A DNA stretch of 64,000 bases from Pseudomonadales bacterium (GCA_002701845.1 NZXG01000023.1:91248-155247); one strand, 5' to 3'. Shown: positions 35,835-45,226, counted from the stretch's first letter. A program made the numbers and translations. The notes: generated by a model from the sequence alone, not told the origin.

Positions 35835-37112
35835 CTACAGCGCCTCCTGCAACCGCAACAAACTGTTTAACAGCACATTGCAGCCGCGCTCCACATCCTC
35901 CCAATGAGACCACTCATCCGGAGCATGACTGACACCCCCCACACTGGGAATAAAAATCATCCCGGTGGGCGTAATATCCGTAAAAAACTGCGCATCGTGA
36001 CCGGCCCCACTGGGCATCAGCTGATAACTGTACTCCAGATCCCGGGTGCACTGCTCAATCACATCCATCACCGGTTGCGCACAATTCTTCGGCGGCAGCC
36101 AGCTCATTTGCTCGTATTCGAACATCAGGCGGTGGCGGCGGGCAATGGCGGACAGCGCCTTGCGACAACTGTTGGCCACCTCCCGCATCACCTCCTCGGA
36201 CATATCCCGACCCACCAGGGTAAAATCCGCCTCTCCGGGGACCGTATGGGCATAACCCGGGCGCAGGTCCACCCGACCAATGGTGAGCCGGGTCTTGTCG
36301 GTGCCGTTTTCATCAATAATACGACTGATTTCATGGGCAAAATCCGCCAGCCCCATAAACGCATCACTGCGCAGATCCATTGGCGCAGTGCCGGCGTGAT
36401 CCGCCTTACCGATAAATTTGATCAGCCATTTGAATACGCCGGAAATACCTTCCACCACACCGATGGTTTTTTGATTGGCTTCCAGCACCGGCCCCTGCTC
36501 AATGTGCAACTCCAGAAACGCTTTTATCTGCTCCGGTTTGCGCTTGGCATGCAGCGCGTCATGGTAATCCAGACCCCGGGCTGCCATGGCATCCTTCAAC
36601 ATTTCGCCGCTGGGATCCTTGGCTTTTTCCAACCACTCAAGCGTCAGGCTGCCGGTGAGAGACTGGGCCCCCAGCATGCCACCGAAGCGGCCTTCCTCCT
36701 CACTGGTACCAATAATCTCCACCCCATAATTCAACGGCAGGTCCTGTTCCTGAATCACCCGCAGGCATTCCAGGCCGGCAATGACCCCCAGGGTGCCATC
36801 AAAGATACCCCCGGCGGGTACGGAATCCAGGTGCGAACCGATCAGAATGGCGGGGCGGGCTTTGGGGCCGAAGCGACCACACACATTGCCCGCGCCATCC
36901 ATGCGGGCTTCCAGGCCATGCTGTTCAAACTGTTGCAGCATCCACTGCCGCGCCGCCCAGTCCGCCGCGGAAAATCCCTGGCGGTACACGCCCTTGTCCT
37001 GCTGGTTGTAACCGAATTTGGCCAGCTCATAGAGATCACGCTCAACCCGGCCAACGTCAATGGAATAATTGATGACAAAACCCTCTTGCTGCGTTCGGTG
37101 CAGAAGATCCAC
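35835..37112 (-). CDS. Zn-dependent N-carbamoyl-L-amino-acid hydrolase / allantoate amidohydrolase family
   Basis: M20-type amidohydrolase that removes the carbamoyl group from ureido acids, releasing CO2 and ammonia. Metal and catalytic motifs: GSHLDSVPAGGIFDGTLG, GTSEEEGRFGGMLGAQ, ELHIEQGPVLE, DHAGTAPMDLRSDA and the final SGAGHDAQFF. Length about 425, normal for the family. No ATG is available at the 5' end: candidates are GTG 37112 (chosen) and TTG 37139; neither has a clear ribosome site. The conserved part begins near RVERDLYELAKFG. It converges on the carbamoyltransferase operon and could reverse or redirect its product. The substrate is not known. Confidence 0.88.
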   Translation of the reverse strand: MDLLHRTQQEGFVINYSIDVGRVERDLYELAKFGYNQQDKGVYRQGFSAADWAARQWMLQQFEQHGLEARMDGAGNVCGRFGPKARPAILIGSHLDSVPAGGIFDGTLGVIAGLECLRVIQEQDLPLNYGVEIIGTSEEEGRFGGMLGAQSLTGSLTLEWLEKAKDPSGEMLKDAMAARGLDYHDALHAKRKPEQIKAFLELHIEQGPVLEANQKTIGVVEGISGVFKWLIKFIGKADHAGTAPMDLRSDAFMGLADFAHEISRIIDENGTDKTRLTIGRVDLRPGYAHTVPGEADFTLVGRDMSEEVMREVANSCRKALSAIARRHRLMFEYEQMSWLPPKNCAQPVMDVIEQCTRDLEYSYQLMPSGAGHDAQFFTDITPTGMIFIPSVGGVSHAPDEWSHWEDVERGCNVLLNSLLRLQEAL

Positions 37113-37199
37113 TTTATAACTGGGGCCGGTAAAACTCAAGATAGGGCGTGCTGCTCAACGGCGTGCGTGGACGGAGCGGAATATCAAGCTCTCAGCAGG

Positions 37200-38690
37200 C
37201 TAGCCCCGTGGCAGACTGATGCTGAATACCGTACCCTGACCCACCTCGCTGGACACACTGATACTGCCACCATGCTGCTCAATGATGCCGTGGGAAATGG
37301 ACAGCCCCAGCCCGGTGCCCACGTCCACCGGCTTGGTGGTAAAAAAGGGGTCGAAGATACGACTTAGTTGCTCCGCTGGAATCCCGCAACCGGTATCGGC
37401 AATGCGAATCTGTGTACGCGATTCCGTTTCCCGGGTTTCCACCCGGATGGTGCCCCGTTCGGCAATGGCCTGGGAAGCATTGATTACCAGATTCACCACC
37501 ACCTGGGACAATTGCGCCGCGTTGCACAACAGGGCAGAGGGTGCCTGCAGATCGGTTTCCAGCTGCACATGGTACTTAAGCTCATTATGGATCATCTTCA
37601 GCGCATCATTAATGATCTCATCCACACTCACCGGTTGCAGCTCGCCCTGATCCGCCCGGGCGAAATTCTTCAGGCTGAGAACAATATCCTTAACCCGATT
37701 CAATCCCTCACTGGAATCCCGCACCACCTGCTCAATATCATCCAGAATAAATGCCAGATCGTGTTTGCGCTTGATGGCGGCAATCTGTTGCCGCACGGCG
37801 CTGGCTTCCGGCGCCTCAGTGGTGTTGACCGCAAGGTACTGCTCATAGCCCGCGCACACCTCCAGAATGCCAGCCAGATAATCCTGCAGCGTATCAATGT
37901 TGGAGATGACAAAGCCCACCGGATTGTTGATCTCGTGGGCCACACCGGCGGCCAGTTGCCCGATGGACGCCATTTTCTCCGATTGTACCAGTTGCGACTG
38001 GGCGGATTTCAATTGTTCATGAGCCTGCTTCAGCGCCGCAAAGTTTTCCTGTAATTTACTGTGCGCATCCGCCCGTTCCAACATCACACCAATAGAGGCG
38101 GAGGCGGCCATGGCCAGGGTCAGATAGGTGGCGTTTTCCTCTTTCCAACCGCTGATACCGAATTCGGCCACCGCGATGATTTCACCCTTTTTGCGAATGG
38201 GAAAATACAGCCGCCAGGCCGGTGCTTGCGGAGTGCCGGCGGTATCCTGATTAATCTGAATAACCTGGCTGCCTTCCAGTACCTTGCGGCCCACGGTGCT
38301 GCTCAGATCAAATTGACGATCGCCCCGCAGCAGATTCAGAGTGCTGTCCGGATAGTTGTCCAGAGGCAGGTAACTGATGGTGCTGCTGGACATGGGTTCA
38401 GCGGCCGCGGCCCCGGGTTCGCGCATAAAAACCAGCCCATAATCCACCTCGAACAACTGTCCCACTGCTTCGATAAACACGTACAGCACCGTTTCCCAGT
38501 CCAACCGCAATTCGCCGATCTGAGCCACGTTCAGCAGCAGCTCCAGCCCCTTCTTCTGGTTGGCCAGAGACCGGTACTGATACTGAATCATGTTGAGACT
38601 GCTGGCCACTTCCCGGGTTTTTTCATCCAGAAGTTTTTCCGCCTGCAGTCGGCGTTCGCGTTCGGCCAGGTAGGCAGCTTGGTAATCCAT
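37200..38690 (-). CDS. Soluble GAF-domain sensor histidine kinase
   Basis: A 496-residue cytoplasmic kinase. An N-terminal coiled coil (AERERRLQAEKLLDEKTREV) precedes a GAF-like sensor domain (about residues 60-205, with WETVLYVFIEAVGQLFEVDYG and WRLYFPIRKKGEIIAVAEFG), a second coiled coil, the phosphoacceptor helix MASIGQLAAGVAHEINNPVG, and an ATPase domain (NLVINASQAIAE, ADTGCGIP, FFTTKPVDVGTGLGLS). No membrane helix. It is divergent from the response regulator at 38864, its likely partner. The stop is 87 bases upstream of the hydrolase start on the same strand, so the two may be co-transcribed. Signal unknown. Confidence 0.92.
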   Translation of the reverse strand: MDYQAAYLAERERRLQAEKLLDEKTREVASSLNMIQYQYRSLANQKKGLELLLNVAQIGELRLDWETVLYVFIEAVGQLFEVDYGLVFMREPGAAAAEPMSSSTISYLPLDNYPDSTLNLLRGDRQFDLSSTVGRKVLEGSQVIQINQDTAGTPQAPAWRLYFPIRKKGEIIAVAEFGISGWKEENATYLTLAMAASASIGVMLERADAHSKLQENFAALKQAHEQLKSAQSQLVQSEKMASIGQLAAGVAHEINNPVGFVISNIDTLQDYLAGILEVCAGYEQYLAVNTTEAPEASAVRQQIAAIKRKHDLAFILDDIEQVVRDSSEGLNRVKDIVLSLKNFARADQGELQPVSVDEIINDALKMIHNELKYHVQLETDLQAPSALLCNAAQLSQVVVNLVINASQAIAERGTIRVETRETESRTQIRIADTGCGIPAEQLSRIFDPFFTTKPVDVGTGLGLSISHGIIEQHGGSISVSSEVGQGTVFSISLPRG

Positions 38691-38863
38691 GGTTGTGCTT
38701 TCCTTGGGTCCCGGGATCGCTTTCCAGCTGTTGCCGGGACTTTTTAGAACATTGCTGAATAATCCAGGTGTTGCTCTAAATATAGGCGATAATTAACGGG
38801 AGAGAGGCATGTAATAGAATACTGCGGCCTGCTGGATGGATCAGCACAAGAAGGAGCGAAGCC

Positions 38864-40198
38864 ATGACAGAAAATGATCCCGTGCGCCTGATGATTGTGG
38901 ATGATGAAGCCAATTTATTGGCTTCCCTGAAACGGGTTTTTCGTGGTGAAGGCTATATTGTTGACACTTTTGAAAGCCCCTCTGCTGCCATGTCAGCCCT
39001 GGAACAGGATCAGTTCGATGTGATCGTTTCTGACATGCGCATGCCGGAAATGAGTGGCGCCGATTTTCTGCTGCATGCCGCCCGGGTGATGCCCGACACG
39101 CCGCGTATTCTGCTGACCGGCTTTTCCGATCAGGAATCCACTGTGAGGGCGATTAATGATGCGGGCATTTACCGCTACGTGGCCAAGCCCTGGGATAATG
39201 ATGAGCTGCGTGAACTGGTGGACGAAGCAGCGCAGGTTCACCGCACCGTGCTGCAGCGCCGCACCCGCAACCAGGAATTGCTGAAGAAAAATCTGCGACT
39301 GAAAGAAAAAAATGTCTCTCTGCATCATGATCTGGAGCGTAACGAGGCGGAACTGGCCCAGGCGGTGGCCTTTGTGGATCTGGCTCAGGACGAGTTGCGC
39401 CACAGCTATGAGACTTTCATCAAGTCCTTTGCCAATATTATAAACCTGCGCATCAGTAACGCCGCTCAGGTGAGCCTGCGGATTCAGGAGCACTGTACTA
39501 TGGTGGCCGGGGTGATGGAGTGCCAGGATGTGGAAAAAGAAGCCATTCATAACGCGGCCCTGTTGTATCAACTGGGAAAAATATTTCTACCGGACAACCT
39601 TCTGCACAAACCGTTCTGTGAGTTGGGAGACAGCGAGCTGAAAGCGTTTCAACAACATCCGGTACTGGCGGAACAGGCGCTGATTCCTATCAACGCCCTG
39701 GCCCTGGCCGCCAAGATCATTCGTCACCAGAACGAATGTGTGGATGGCAGTGGTTTTCCCGATGGTCTTAGTGGGCCGGCGATCCCATTGGGCGCGCGCA
39801 TTCTTAAGGTGGTGATTGACTTCAACCAGCATCTGGGGGGGCTGCTCACCGGTAAACCGGAAACCGTGGATTCCACCACCCGCTATTTGAAATCCCAGGC
39901 GGATCGCAAATACGATCCCGCCGTGATCAAGGCGTACCTGGGCATCCTCAGCGGCAAGAATGCCGAGGTGGCGTTTGAGAATGAACAGTTCCTGAAAACG
40001 CCGCTACTCAGTCACGGTATGGTGGTGGCCAGAGACCTGCATAATCACGATGGTATATTACTGCTGTCCGCGGAGACCAAACTCAGTGGCGATTTGATCA
40101 AGAAACTGCAGGCCTATGAGAAGCGCAACCAGATTGAATTGTTGGTTCCGGTGAAAGCCCGCAAGGGCGTGGTGGAGACGCCCACCACTGCCCATTGA
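38864..40198 (+). CDS. Response regulator with degenerate HD-GYP-type output domain
   Basis: A 444-residue two-domain regulator. REC domain at 8-125 with the acidic pair (VDDEANLL), phosphoacceptor Asp in VSDMRMPEMSGADF and the KPW lysine. A coiled coil (RTRNQELLKKNLRLKEKNVSLHH, split) links to an HD-GYP-like domain. There the metal motif reads YQLGK instead of HDIGK, the HHE motif reads RHQNE, and GYP is GFP (VDGSGFPDGL). So cyclic-di-GMP hydrolysis is unlikely and the domain may bind a ligand or protein instead. AAGGAG lies 8 bases before the ATG. Divergent from the kinase at 37200. Confidence 0.9.
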   Translation: MTENDPVRLMIVDDEANLLASLKRVFRGEGYIVDTFESPSAAMSALEQDQFDVIVSDMRMPEMSGADFLLHAARVMPDTPRILLTGFSDQESTVRAINDAGIYRYVAKPWDNDELRELVDEAAQVHRTVLQRRTRNQELLKKNLRLKEKNVSLHHDLERNEAELAQAVAFVDLAQDELRHSYETFIKSFANIINLRISNAAQVSLRIQEHCTMVAGVMECQDVEKEAIHNAALLYQLGKIFLPDNLLHKPFCELGDSELKAFQQHPVLAEQALIPINALALAAKIIRHQNECVDGSGFPDGLSGPAIPLGARILKVVIDFNQHLGGLLTGKPETVDSTTRYLKSQADRKYDPAVIKAYLGILSGKNAEVAFENEQFLKTPLLSHGMVVARDLHNHDGILLLSAETKLSGDLIKKLQAYEKRNQIELLVPVKARKGVVETPTTAH

Positions 40199-40216
40199 CC
40201 ATGGCCGTGATGAGGA

Positions 40217-40948
40217 TTACCAGGGGATATCCTGCCCCTGCCAGTCACGAAACAGTACCTGGTGCTCCGGTGTCACCCGGCTAACCTGCTGCAGCAGATA
40301 CTCCGCGGACTGCTCCGCACTGAACAGCTTGTGCTGCGGTACCCGGCTTTGAAAGGGCCGGGATAAAGGCGTATCTGTGGTCCCGGGATGGTAAGCCAGC
40401 AGAGACACATTGGCGGCCCGGCGCTGATATTCGATGCCGGCGGTTTGCACCAGCATATTCAAGGCCGCCTTCGACATCCGGTAACCGTACCAGCCCCCCA
40501 GGTGGTTATCGCTGATACTGCCGATGCGGGCGCTGAGCAGGGTCAGCACGCAGTGTTCCCCGCCCTTCAGCAGCGGGCGCAAGCGACTGAGCCAGAGCGC
40601 CGGAATGATGGTATTGCTGTGAAATAATGCCTGCAGTTGCGGGACGCTAATGTCCTCAAGCTTTTTTTCCGGCTGTAGTTCGCCGTCGTGCAGGCGGCCG
40701 TTAAAAATAAAGCCATAACGGAAACGGCCTGCCAGCGGCCGCCATTGACGGATCAGTCCATCCATGGACGGTTCGTCATAATCACTCTGATGCCATTGCA
40801 CCGCCGGTGGCAATGCGGCGGGGGCAGGTTGCCGGCTCACCGCCAGCACCTGCGCCACCCGCTGCTGCTCCAGCAACCGCTGGACGAGAGCGCCGGCCAG
40901 GGCACTGCCGGCGCCAATCACCAGGGCGTGGTTTTGCGCCGGCGCCAT
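40217..40948 (-). CDS. Short-chain dehydrogenase/reductase
   Basis: An NAD(P)-dependent SDR of 243 residues. The N-terminal motif reads VIGAGSALAGALVQRL, a variant of TGxxxGIG. The catalytic pair is in GWYGYRMSKAALN (Y-x3-K). A Ser is in LLSARIGSISDN and the AYHPGTTDTPL segment follows. The pattern is closest to the CsgA-like SDRs annotated as C-factor relatives. Its start overlaps the acyl-CoA dehydrogenase stop (TGATG), so the two are coupled. A role in fatty-acid metabolism is suggested only by that. Confidence 0.85.
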   Translation of the reverse strand: MAPAQNHALVIGAGSALAGALVQRLLEQQRVAQVLAVSRQPAPAALPPAVQWHQSDYDEPSMDGLIRQWRPLAGRFRYGFIFNGRLHDGELQPEKKLEDISVPQLQALFHSNTIIPALWLSRLRPLLKGGEHCVLTLLSARIGSISDNHLGGWYGYRMSKAALNMLVQTAGIEYQRRAANVSLLAYHPGTTDTPLSRPFQSRVPQHKLFSAEQSAEYLLQQVSRVTPEHQVLFRDWQGQDIPW

Positions 40949-42723
40949 CAGAACTGCTCCGCCGCCAGCGTCATCAGATGCGCCTTGCCGGCTTTGATCA
41001 CCGCCAGCATGCCCGGCAGCCGGGTCATATGCTCACGGAAGTAGAAGTCCCGCAGGGCGGCTTTGTTGCTGAGGATGGGACGGCTGTCCCCCTGTTCCAA
41101 CAGCGTTTGTGCCACCTGAGCATTGCGTGCCAGCAAGAAGCCCAGCAGCGCGGTACCGAACAGGTTCAGCAGCGGGGTGGCCGCAGCGGCCGCCTGTTCC
41201 CGGTCCTGCATGCCGGCCTGCAGCAGCCAGGTCAGAGCTTCCTGCAGGGTACCCAGGGCCTGCTGTAACTGCTCCCCGATGACTTCATCCGCAATATCCT
41301 TCTGCATCCGGCTCAGCTCCCCCAACAGGGCTTTTACTGCCCGACCGTTGTGCATAGGCAGCTTGCGACCCACAAAATCCAGGGCCTGTATGCCGTTGGT
41401 GCCTTCGTAGATGCGGGCGATACGGCAGTCACGCAGCAATTGCTCAATGCCCCAATCCCGGGTGTATCCGGAACCCCCCAGGGTTTGCACTGCCTGGTCG
41501 CAGACCTGATAGCCCAGGTCCGTGAGGTAGGATTTGACGATGGGGGTAAGCAGGTCCACCAGATCCCCGGCCTGCTCCCGGGTAGCGGCGTCGGCGTGAT
41601 GCTCGCTGATATCCAGTTGCATCCCCACCCAGAGGGCCAGGGCCCGGCCACCTTCCAGTTGCGCCTTTTGATTTAACAGCATGCGGCGCACGTCCGGGTG
41701 CACCAATATGTTGTCGGCGGGTTGATCCGGCTGCTGGGCGCCGGCCGGTGAGCGCCCCTGTTGTCGCTCCCTGGCAAACTTACGGGCGGTCTGAAAGGCG
41801 GCTTCCCCCAGGCCCAATCCCTGCACACCCACCATCAGTCGGGCGGAATTCATCATCGAGAACATGTAACGCAACCCCTGATGGGGCTCACCGATCAGGT
41901 ACCCTTCGGCGTCTTCCATGGAGATAAAGCAGGTAGCGGAACCATTGATCCCCATCTTGTGTTCCAGCCCAGTACAGAAAATGCCGTTGCGCTCGCCGTT
42001 GGGCAGGATTTTAGGTACCAGGAACAGGGAAATGCCTTTGGTACCCTCCGGCGCGTCCGGCAGCTTGGCCAGCACCAGATGAATGATATTTTCCGCCAGA
42101 TCGTGCTCACCACCGGTGATCCAGATCTTATTGCCATTGAGCCGGTAGCGGTTGTTGTCGCCGTCTGCCGGCACCGCCTTGGTTTTGATAAGCCCCAGAT
42201 CGGTACCGCACTGGGGCTCTGTCAGACACATGGTACCGGTCCACTGACCACTGATCAGGGGTGCCAGGTACTGCTGTTTCAGCTCATCGCTGGCGTGTTT
42301 GGTCAGCGCCACGATGGCACCGTGGGTCAGACCGAAGTACATGCTTAAGGAAGTGTTGGCGGCGGCACACATTTCATCGAATACCACCCCCAACAGCTTG
42401 GGCAGGCCCTGACCACCGTATTCCACGGGGGAAATCAGCGCCGGCCAGCCATTGTCCACGAATTGTCGAAACGGTTCCTGGTACGCCTCTGGCGCCCGTA
42501 CACTGCGGGTTTCGGCGTCGTATTGGCAACCCTGCTCATCACCGGGGCGGTTGGCGGGCAGGAACACGCCAGCGGCGAACTTCCCCATCTCGGTTAGAAC
42601 CGTTTCCGCCAGATCCGGGGTGAATTCTTCCAGGTCGGCCAGATTGCCGTAGGTTTGAGCGCCGTTCATCACGTCGAACAACAGGAACTTCAGGTCCTCC
42701 ACCGGGGCGTCGTACTCAATCAT
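40948..42723 (-). CDS. Acyl-CoA dehydrogenase, long form with C-terminal extension
   Basis: FAD-dependent acyl-CoA dehydrogenase of 591 residues, typical of the FadE-like proteobacterial enzymes. N-terminal segment YDAPVEDLKFLLFDVM, TEPQCGTDLGLIKT in the FAD loop, NKIWITGGEHDLAENI, and the catalytic-loop motif RIYEGTNGIQALDFVGRKL with Glu present. The C-terminal 130 residues are the DUF-type extension of this subgroup. GAGGTGA lies 5-6 bases before the ATG. It is divergent from the MerR gene at 42919. Probably acts in beta-oxidation of long acyl chains. Confidence 0.94.
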   Translation of the reverse strand: MIEYDAPVEDLKFLLFDVMNGAQTYGNLADLEEFTPDLAETVLTEMGKFAAGVFLPANRPGDEQGCQYDAETRSVRAPEAYQEPFRQFVDNGWPALISPVEYGGQGLPKLLGVVFDEMCAAANTSLSMYFGLTHGAIVALTKHASDELKQQYLAPLISGQWTGTMCLTEPQCGTDLGLIKTKAVPADGDNNRYRLNGNKIWITGGEHDLAENIIHLVLAKLPDAPEGTKGISLFLVPKILPNGERNGIFCTGLEHKMGINGSATCFISMEDAEGYLIGEPHQGLRYMFSMMNSARLMVGVQGLGLGEAAFQTARKFARERQQGRSPAGAQQPDQPADNILVHPDVRRMLLNQKAQLEGGRALALWVGMQLDISEHHADAATREQAGDLVDLLTPIVKSYLTDLGYQVCDQAVQTLGGSGYTRDWGIEQLLRDCRIARIYEGTNGIQALDFVGRKLPMHNGRAVKALLGELSRMQKDIADEVIGEQLQQALGTLQEALTWLLQAGMQDREQAAAAATPLLNLFGTALLGFLLARNAQVAQTLLEQGDSRPILSNKAALRDFYFREHMTRLPGMLAVIKAGKAHLMTLAAEQF

Positions 42724-42793
42724 CTGCTCACCTCTTCGTTTGGGTTACATCAGTCGTTCGGTTCACTTGCGTTTGTTTGTCTAACTAATGTGT

Positions 42794-42821
42794 TTGACAA
42801 TAACGGACAATTAGGTATTAA
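42794..42821 (+). promoter_or_regulatory. Candidate sigma-70 promoter of the MerR regulator gene
   Basis: -35 TTGACA (42794-42799), a 16-base spacer and TATTAA (42816-42821), about 98 bases before the ATG. The CTGTCTAG octamer at 42829-42836 lies directly after it; the same octamer occurs before the sigma and photolyase genes. Confidence 0.5.
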
Positions 42822-42918
42822 TAGATTCCTGTCTAGGTATCATCTAGTATCTGTACTACAATTGTCAGGTGTTCACAAATTAGTCAATTAGCGCCGCAGG
42901 GCGCAGGGAGACCTTCAC

Positions 42919-43863
42919 ATGAAACAGTATCGAATAGGTGCAGTGGCCAAGCTGACAGGTTTGTCCGTACATAATCTGAGGGTTTGGGAAAAGCGCCACA
43001 GCGCAGTGCAGACCGAGCGCACTGAGAGCGGGCGGCGGGTTTACAGCGAAGCGGCCTTGAATCGGCTCAAGTTGTTGAAAGCCTGTGTGGATCACGGGCT
43101 GGCCATCAGCTCCGTGGCGGGCATGAGCGACGAGGAGCTGCGGGAGACCCTAACTGAGTTCGGTCGCACGGAGCCCAAGCCAGTGGCCCGGCGCCCCGCC
43201 ATCAAGGTGTGTCTGGTGGGAAGTGAAGTGCTGCCCACCATGGAGCAGACCATTCGTCAATACCTGAACAACAGTGATCTGGAGCGGCACCAGGATCTGG
43301 GTGAGTTCGAGGCGCAGTATGAAGGCGAGTGCTACGACCTGGTGATGCTGGACGTACCTTCTTTCAGTGCCGCAGAGGCGCAGCAGCTGGGCGCCTTTAT
43401 CAAGACGCTGGCGGCGCAGCAAGTGGTTGTTTTCTATCGTTTTGCCCGGCAGCAGGATGTCACTTACCTGCGCACTCTGGGGGTACGCACCATGAAAGCG
43501 CCGGTGGACCGCATCGACTTGCACAGCATGCTCAGTGAGCTGGCCAATCCCGAGCAGAAAAGCGCCAGGATTTTGCCCATGCGCCGGCCGCCATCCCGTC
43601 AATTCAGCGATCAGGCCCTGATCAAGGCGGCCAGCATGAGTTCCAGTATCGACTGTGAGTGTCCTCATCACATGGCGGAACTGATCAAAAGCCTGGTGGC
43701 TTTTGAGAAGTACAGTGCCCAGTGCCAGAACAAGGACAAGGCGGGCGAGGATCTGCACCGGCACATCCATGTGCGCACGGCGGAGGCCCGGGAGATCATG
43801 GAAACTCTGCTGCAGTCCATATTGGAGCAGGAAGGAATCGATCTCAATCTGGTTGAGGCCTGA
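42919..43863 (+). CDS. litR: MerR-family regulator with B12-binding-like domain (LitR class III-like)
   Basis: A 314-residue regulator. The MerR HTH domain occupies residues 3-72 (YRIGAVAKLTGLSVHNLRVW, then KRHSAV and GRRVYSEAAL). Residues about 92-205 have the alpha/beta pattern of a cobalamin-binding domain, but the ExHxxG and DxHxxG cobalamin-histidine motifs are missing (EFEAQYEGECYDLVMLDVP). That fits the class III LitR proteins, which work in light response without bound B12 in pseudomonads. Its gene is next to a sigma factor and a photolyase, as in known light-inducible loci. Its 3' end overlaps the sigma gene by 20 bases on the opposite strand. Confidence 0.82.
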   Translation: MKQYRIGAVAKLTGLSVHNLRVWEKRHSAVQTERTESGRRVYSEAALNRLKLLKACVDHGLAISSVAGMSDEELRETLTEFGRTEPKPVARRPAIKVCLVGSEVLPTMEQTIRQYLNNSDLERHQDLGEFEAQYEGECYDLVMLDVPSFSAAEAQQLGAFIKTLAAQQVVVFYRFARQQDVTYLRTLGVRTMKAPVDRIDLHSMLSELANPEQKSARILPMRRPPSRQFSDQALIKAASMSSSIDCECPHHMAELIKSLVAFEKYSAQCQNKDKAGEDLHRHIHVRTAEAREIMETLLQSILEQEGIDLNLVEA

Positions 43864-45112
43864 GTTTTGCCAGGGCCTCATCCAGAATCTGCCGCACCCG
43901 CTCGCGGCTGACGCCTACCTGCGGTGCTATTTCATTAAGAGAGTAGGGCTGGCGCTGACCTACTCCGAATTTCAGGCGCACGATCATGGCTTCCCGGGGG
44001 GTGAGCCGTGACAGCAACCATTCCAGACGCTGGTGCCGCTGCAGTTGGTCACTGGCCTCCAGGGGATCGTCCAACTCGTTGTTTCCGCTCAGATCGTCCA
44101 GCAGAGTGCGGCTGCCGTCATCGAACACCGGAGCATCCGCCGACACGCACAGATTGGTGAGTTGAGTTAGATCCTTGATCCGCTTGTCACTGAAACCGGT
44201 CGCCTGTTTGAGCTGGCCTTGACTGGGCCGTTGACCGGTTCGAAGCTGATGGGCCTGGGTTACTCCGTACAGCTTGCTCATCTGGGTATTGACGTGGGTG
44301 GGATAGCGAATCAACGAACGCTGCTTGGCCAGGGCCTGGCGAATGGCCTGCTGAATCCACCAGAAAGCGTAAGTGGAGAAGCGGACGCCCACGCTGTCAT
44401 CGAACTTAATGGCGGCCCGCAGCAAACCCAGAATGCCTTCCTGCACCATGTCATCAAAGTCCAGCCCTCGCTCCTGATGACGTTTGGCCACGTGGTACAC
44501 CAGGCGGATGTTGTTCTCCACCAGCTTGTTGCGTACCTGGTAAAGACCCCGCAGCAGCAGGGCCACTCGCTTGTGTCGTGGCCAGCTGTGATCGCCCGCC
44601 GCCGTGTCCGCCAACTGCAACACCAGATCCCGGTTCAGGTCCACCTGACTGAACAGGTGCAATAATTGTTCGAACAACTGTTTCTGCTGCGGCTCTCCCC
44701 AGGCCAGTGTCTGCAGCAAGCACCACTGATCGTAGACGGTGACAATCGCGTCCAACTGCGGCAGGTGGTCCGGTCGGTTTTGCTCAGTGCGGGTCCAGGC
44801 GTCCTCGCAAATATGCTGGAGTAGGCTGCCCAGAGCCTGGGGCCGGCGGGCCAGTTCCCGCTGCAGGCGCAGAAAACGCTGGCGCAGGCGGCGGGCCAGA
44901 TCCTGTTCCTGCTCCGCTGTCAGCAGGCCATGGGTGGCGATGTTGCGGGGGTAGGGTGCATTATCGGTGCCGGCATCGTTGGCGCTATCGAGGGTGGTTT
45001 CGCCAGTGCCGGCTTCACCCCAGATATCGTGATCGAAGGTTTTGGGTTGACGCAGGGGTGGGTCGCTATCATCCGGGTCGATGATGGCATCAGTGCGGTT
45101 CCATCTGAACAT
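43844..45112 (-). CDS. Group 2 sigma-70 factor (RpoD/RpoS-related)
   Basis: Alternative sigma factor of 422 residues. Region 1.2-like start GLLTAEQEQDLARRLRQ, an extended non-conserved insert of about 100 residues, region 2 (RNKLVENNIRLVYHVAKRH, LDFDDMVQEGILGLLRAA, STYAFWWIQQAIRQAL), region 3, and the region 4 helix-turn-helix YSLNEIAPQVGVSRERVRQI. It is not RpoD (too short) and its neighbours are not those of RpoS (nlpD). It lies 114 bases downstream of the photolyase on the same strand. With the LitR-like gene it may form a light- or stress-response switch. The N-terminal 70 residues are acidic and unconserved-looking. Confidence 0.88.
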   Translation of the reverse strand: MFRWNRTDAIIDPDDSDPPLRQPKTFDHDIWGEAGTGETTLDSANDAGTDNAPYPRNIATHGLLTAEQEQDLARRLRQRFLRLQRELARRPQALGSLLQHICEDAWTRTEQNRPDHLPQLDAIVTVYDQWCLLQTLAWGEPQQKQLFEQLLHLFSQVDLNRDLVLQLADTAAGDHSWPRHKRVALLLRGLYQVRNKLVENNIRLVYHVAKRHQERGLDFDDMVQEGILGLLRAAIKFDDSVGVRFSTYAFWWIQQAIRQALAKQRSLIRYPTHVNTQMSKLYGVTQAHQLRTGQRPSQGQLKQATGFSDKRIKDLTQLTNLCVSADAPVFDDGSRTLLDDLSGNNELDDPLEASDQLQRHQRLEWLLSRLTPREAMIVRLKFGVGQRQPYSLNEIAPQVGVSRERVRQILDEALAKLRPQPD

Positions 45113-45226
45113 AATGACCTCGATTGGAAAATTACTTCAACTGTCTAGACCGCATACCTCCGGGTTGGTTTGCCGCTGCAGTCGCTGTAGAGCTCATGTC
45201 CAGCTCGAGGGCCATCGGCGCGGGCC

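Noticed and set aside
35904..37367. 487-residue plus-strand frame opposite the carbamoyl-amino-acid hydrolase
   Set aside because: The opposite strand has clear metallohydrolase motifs; this frame has none and runs into the kinase gene.
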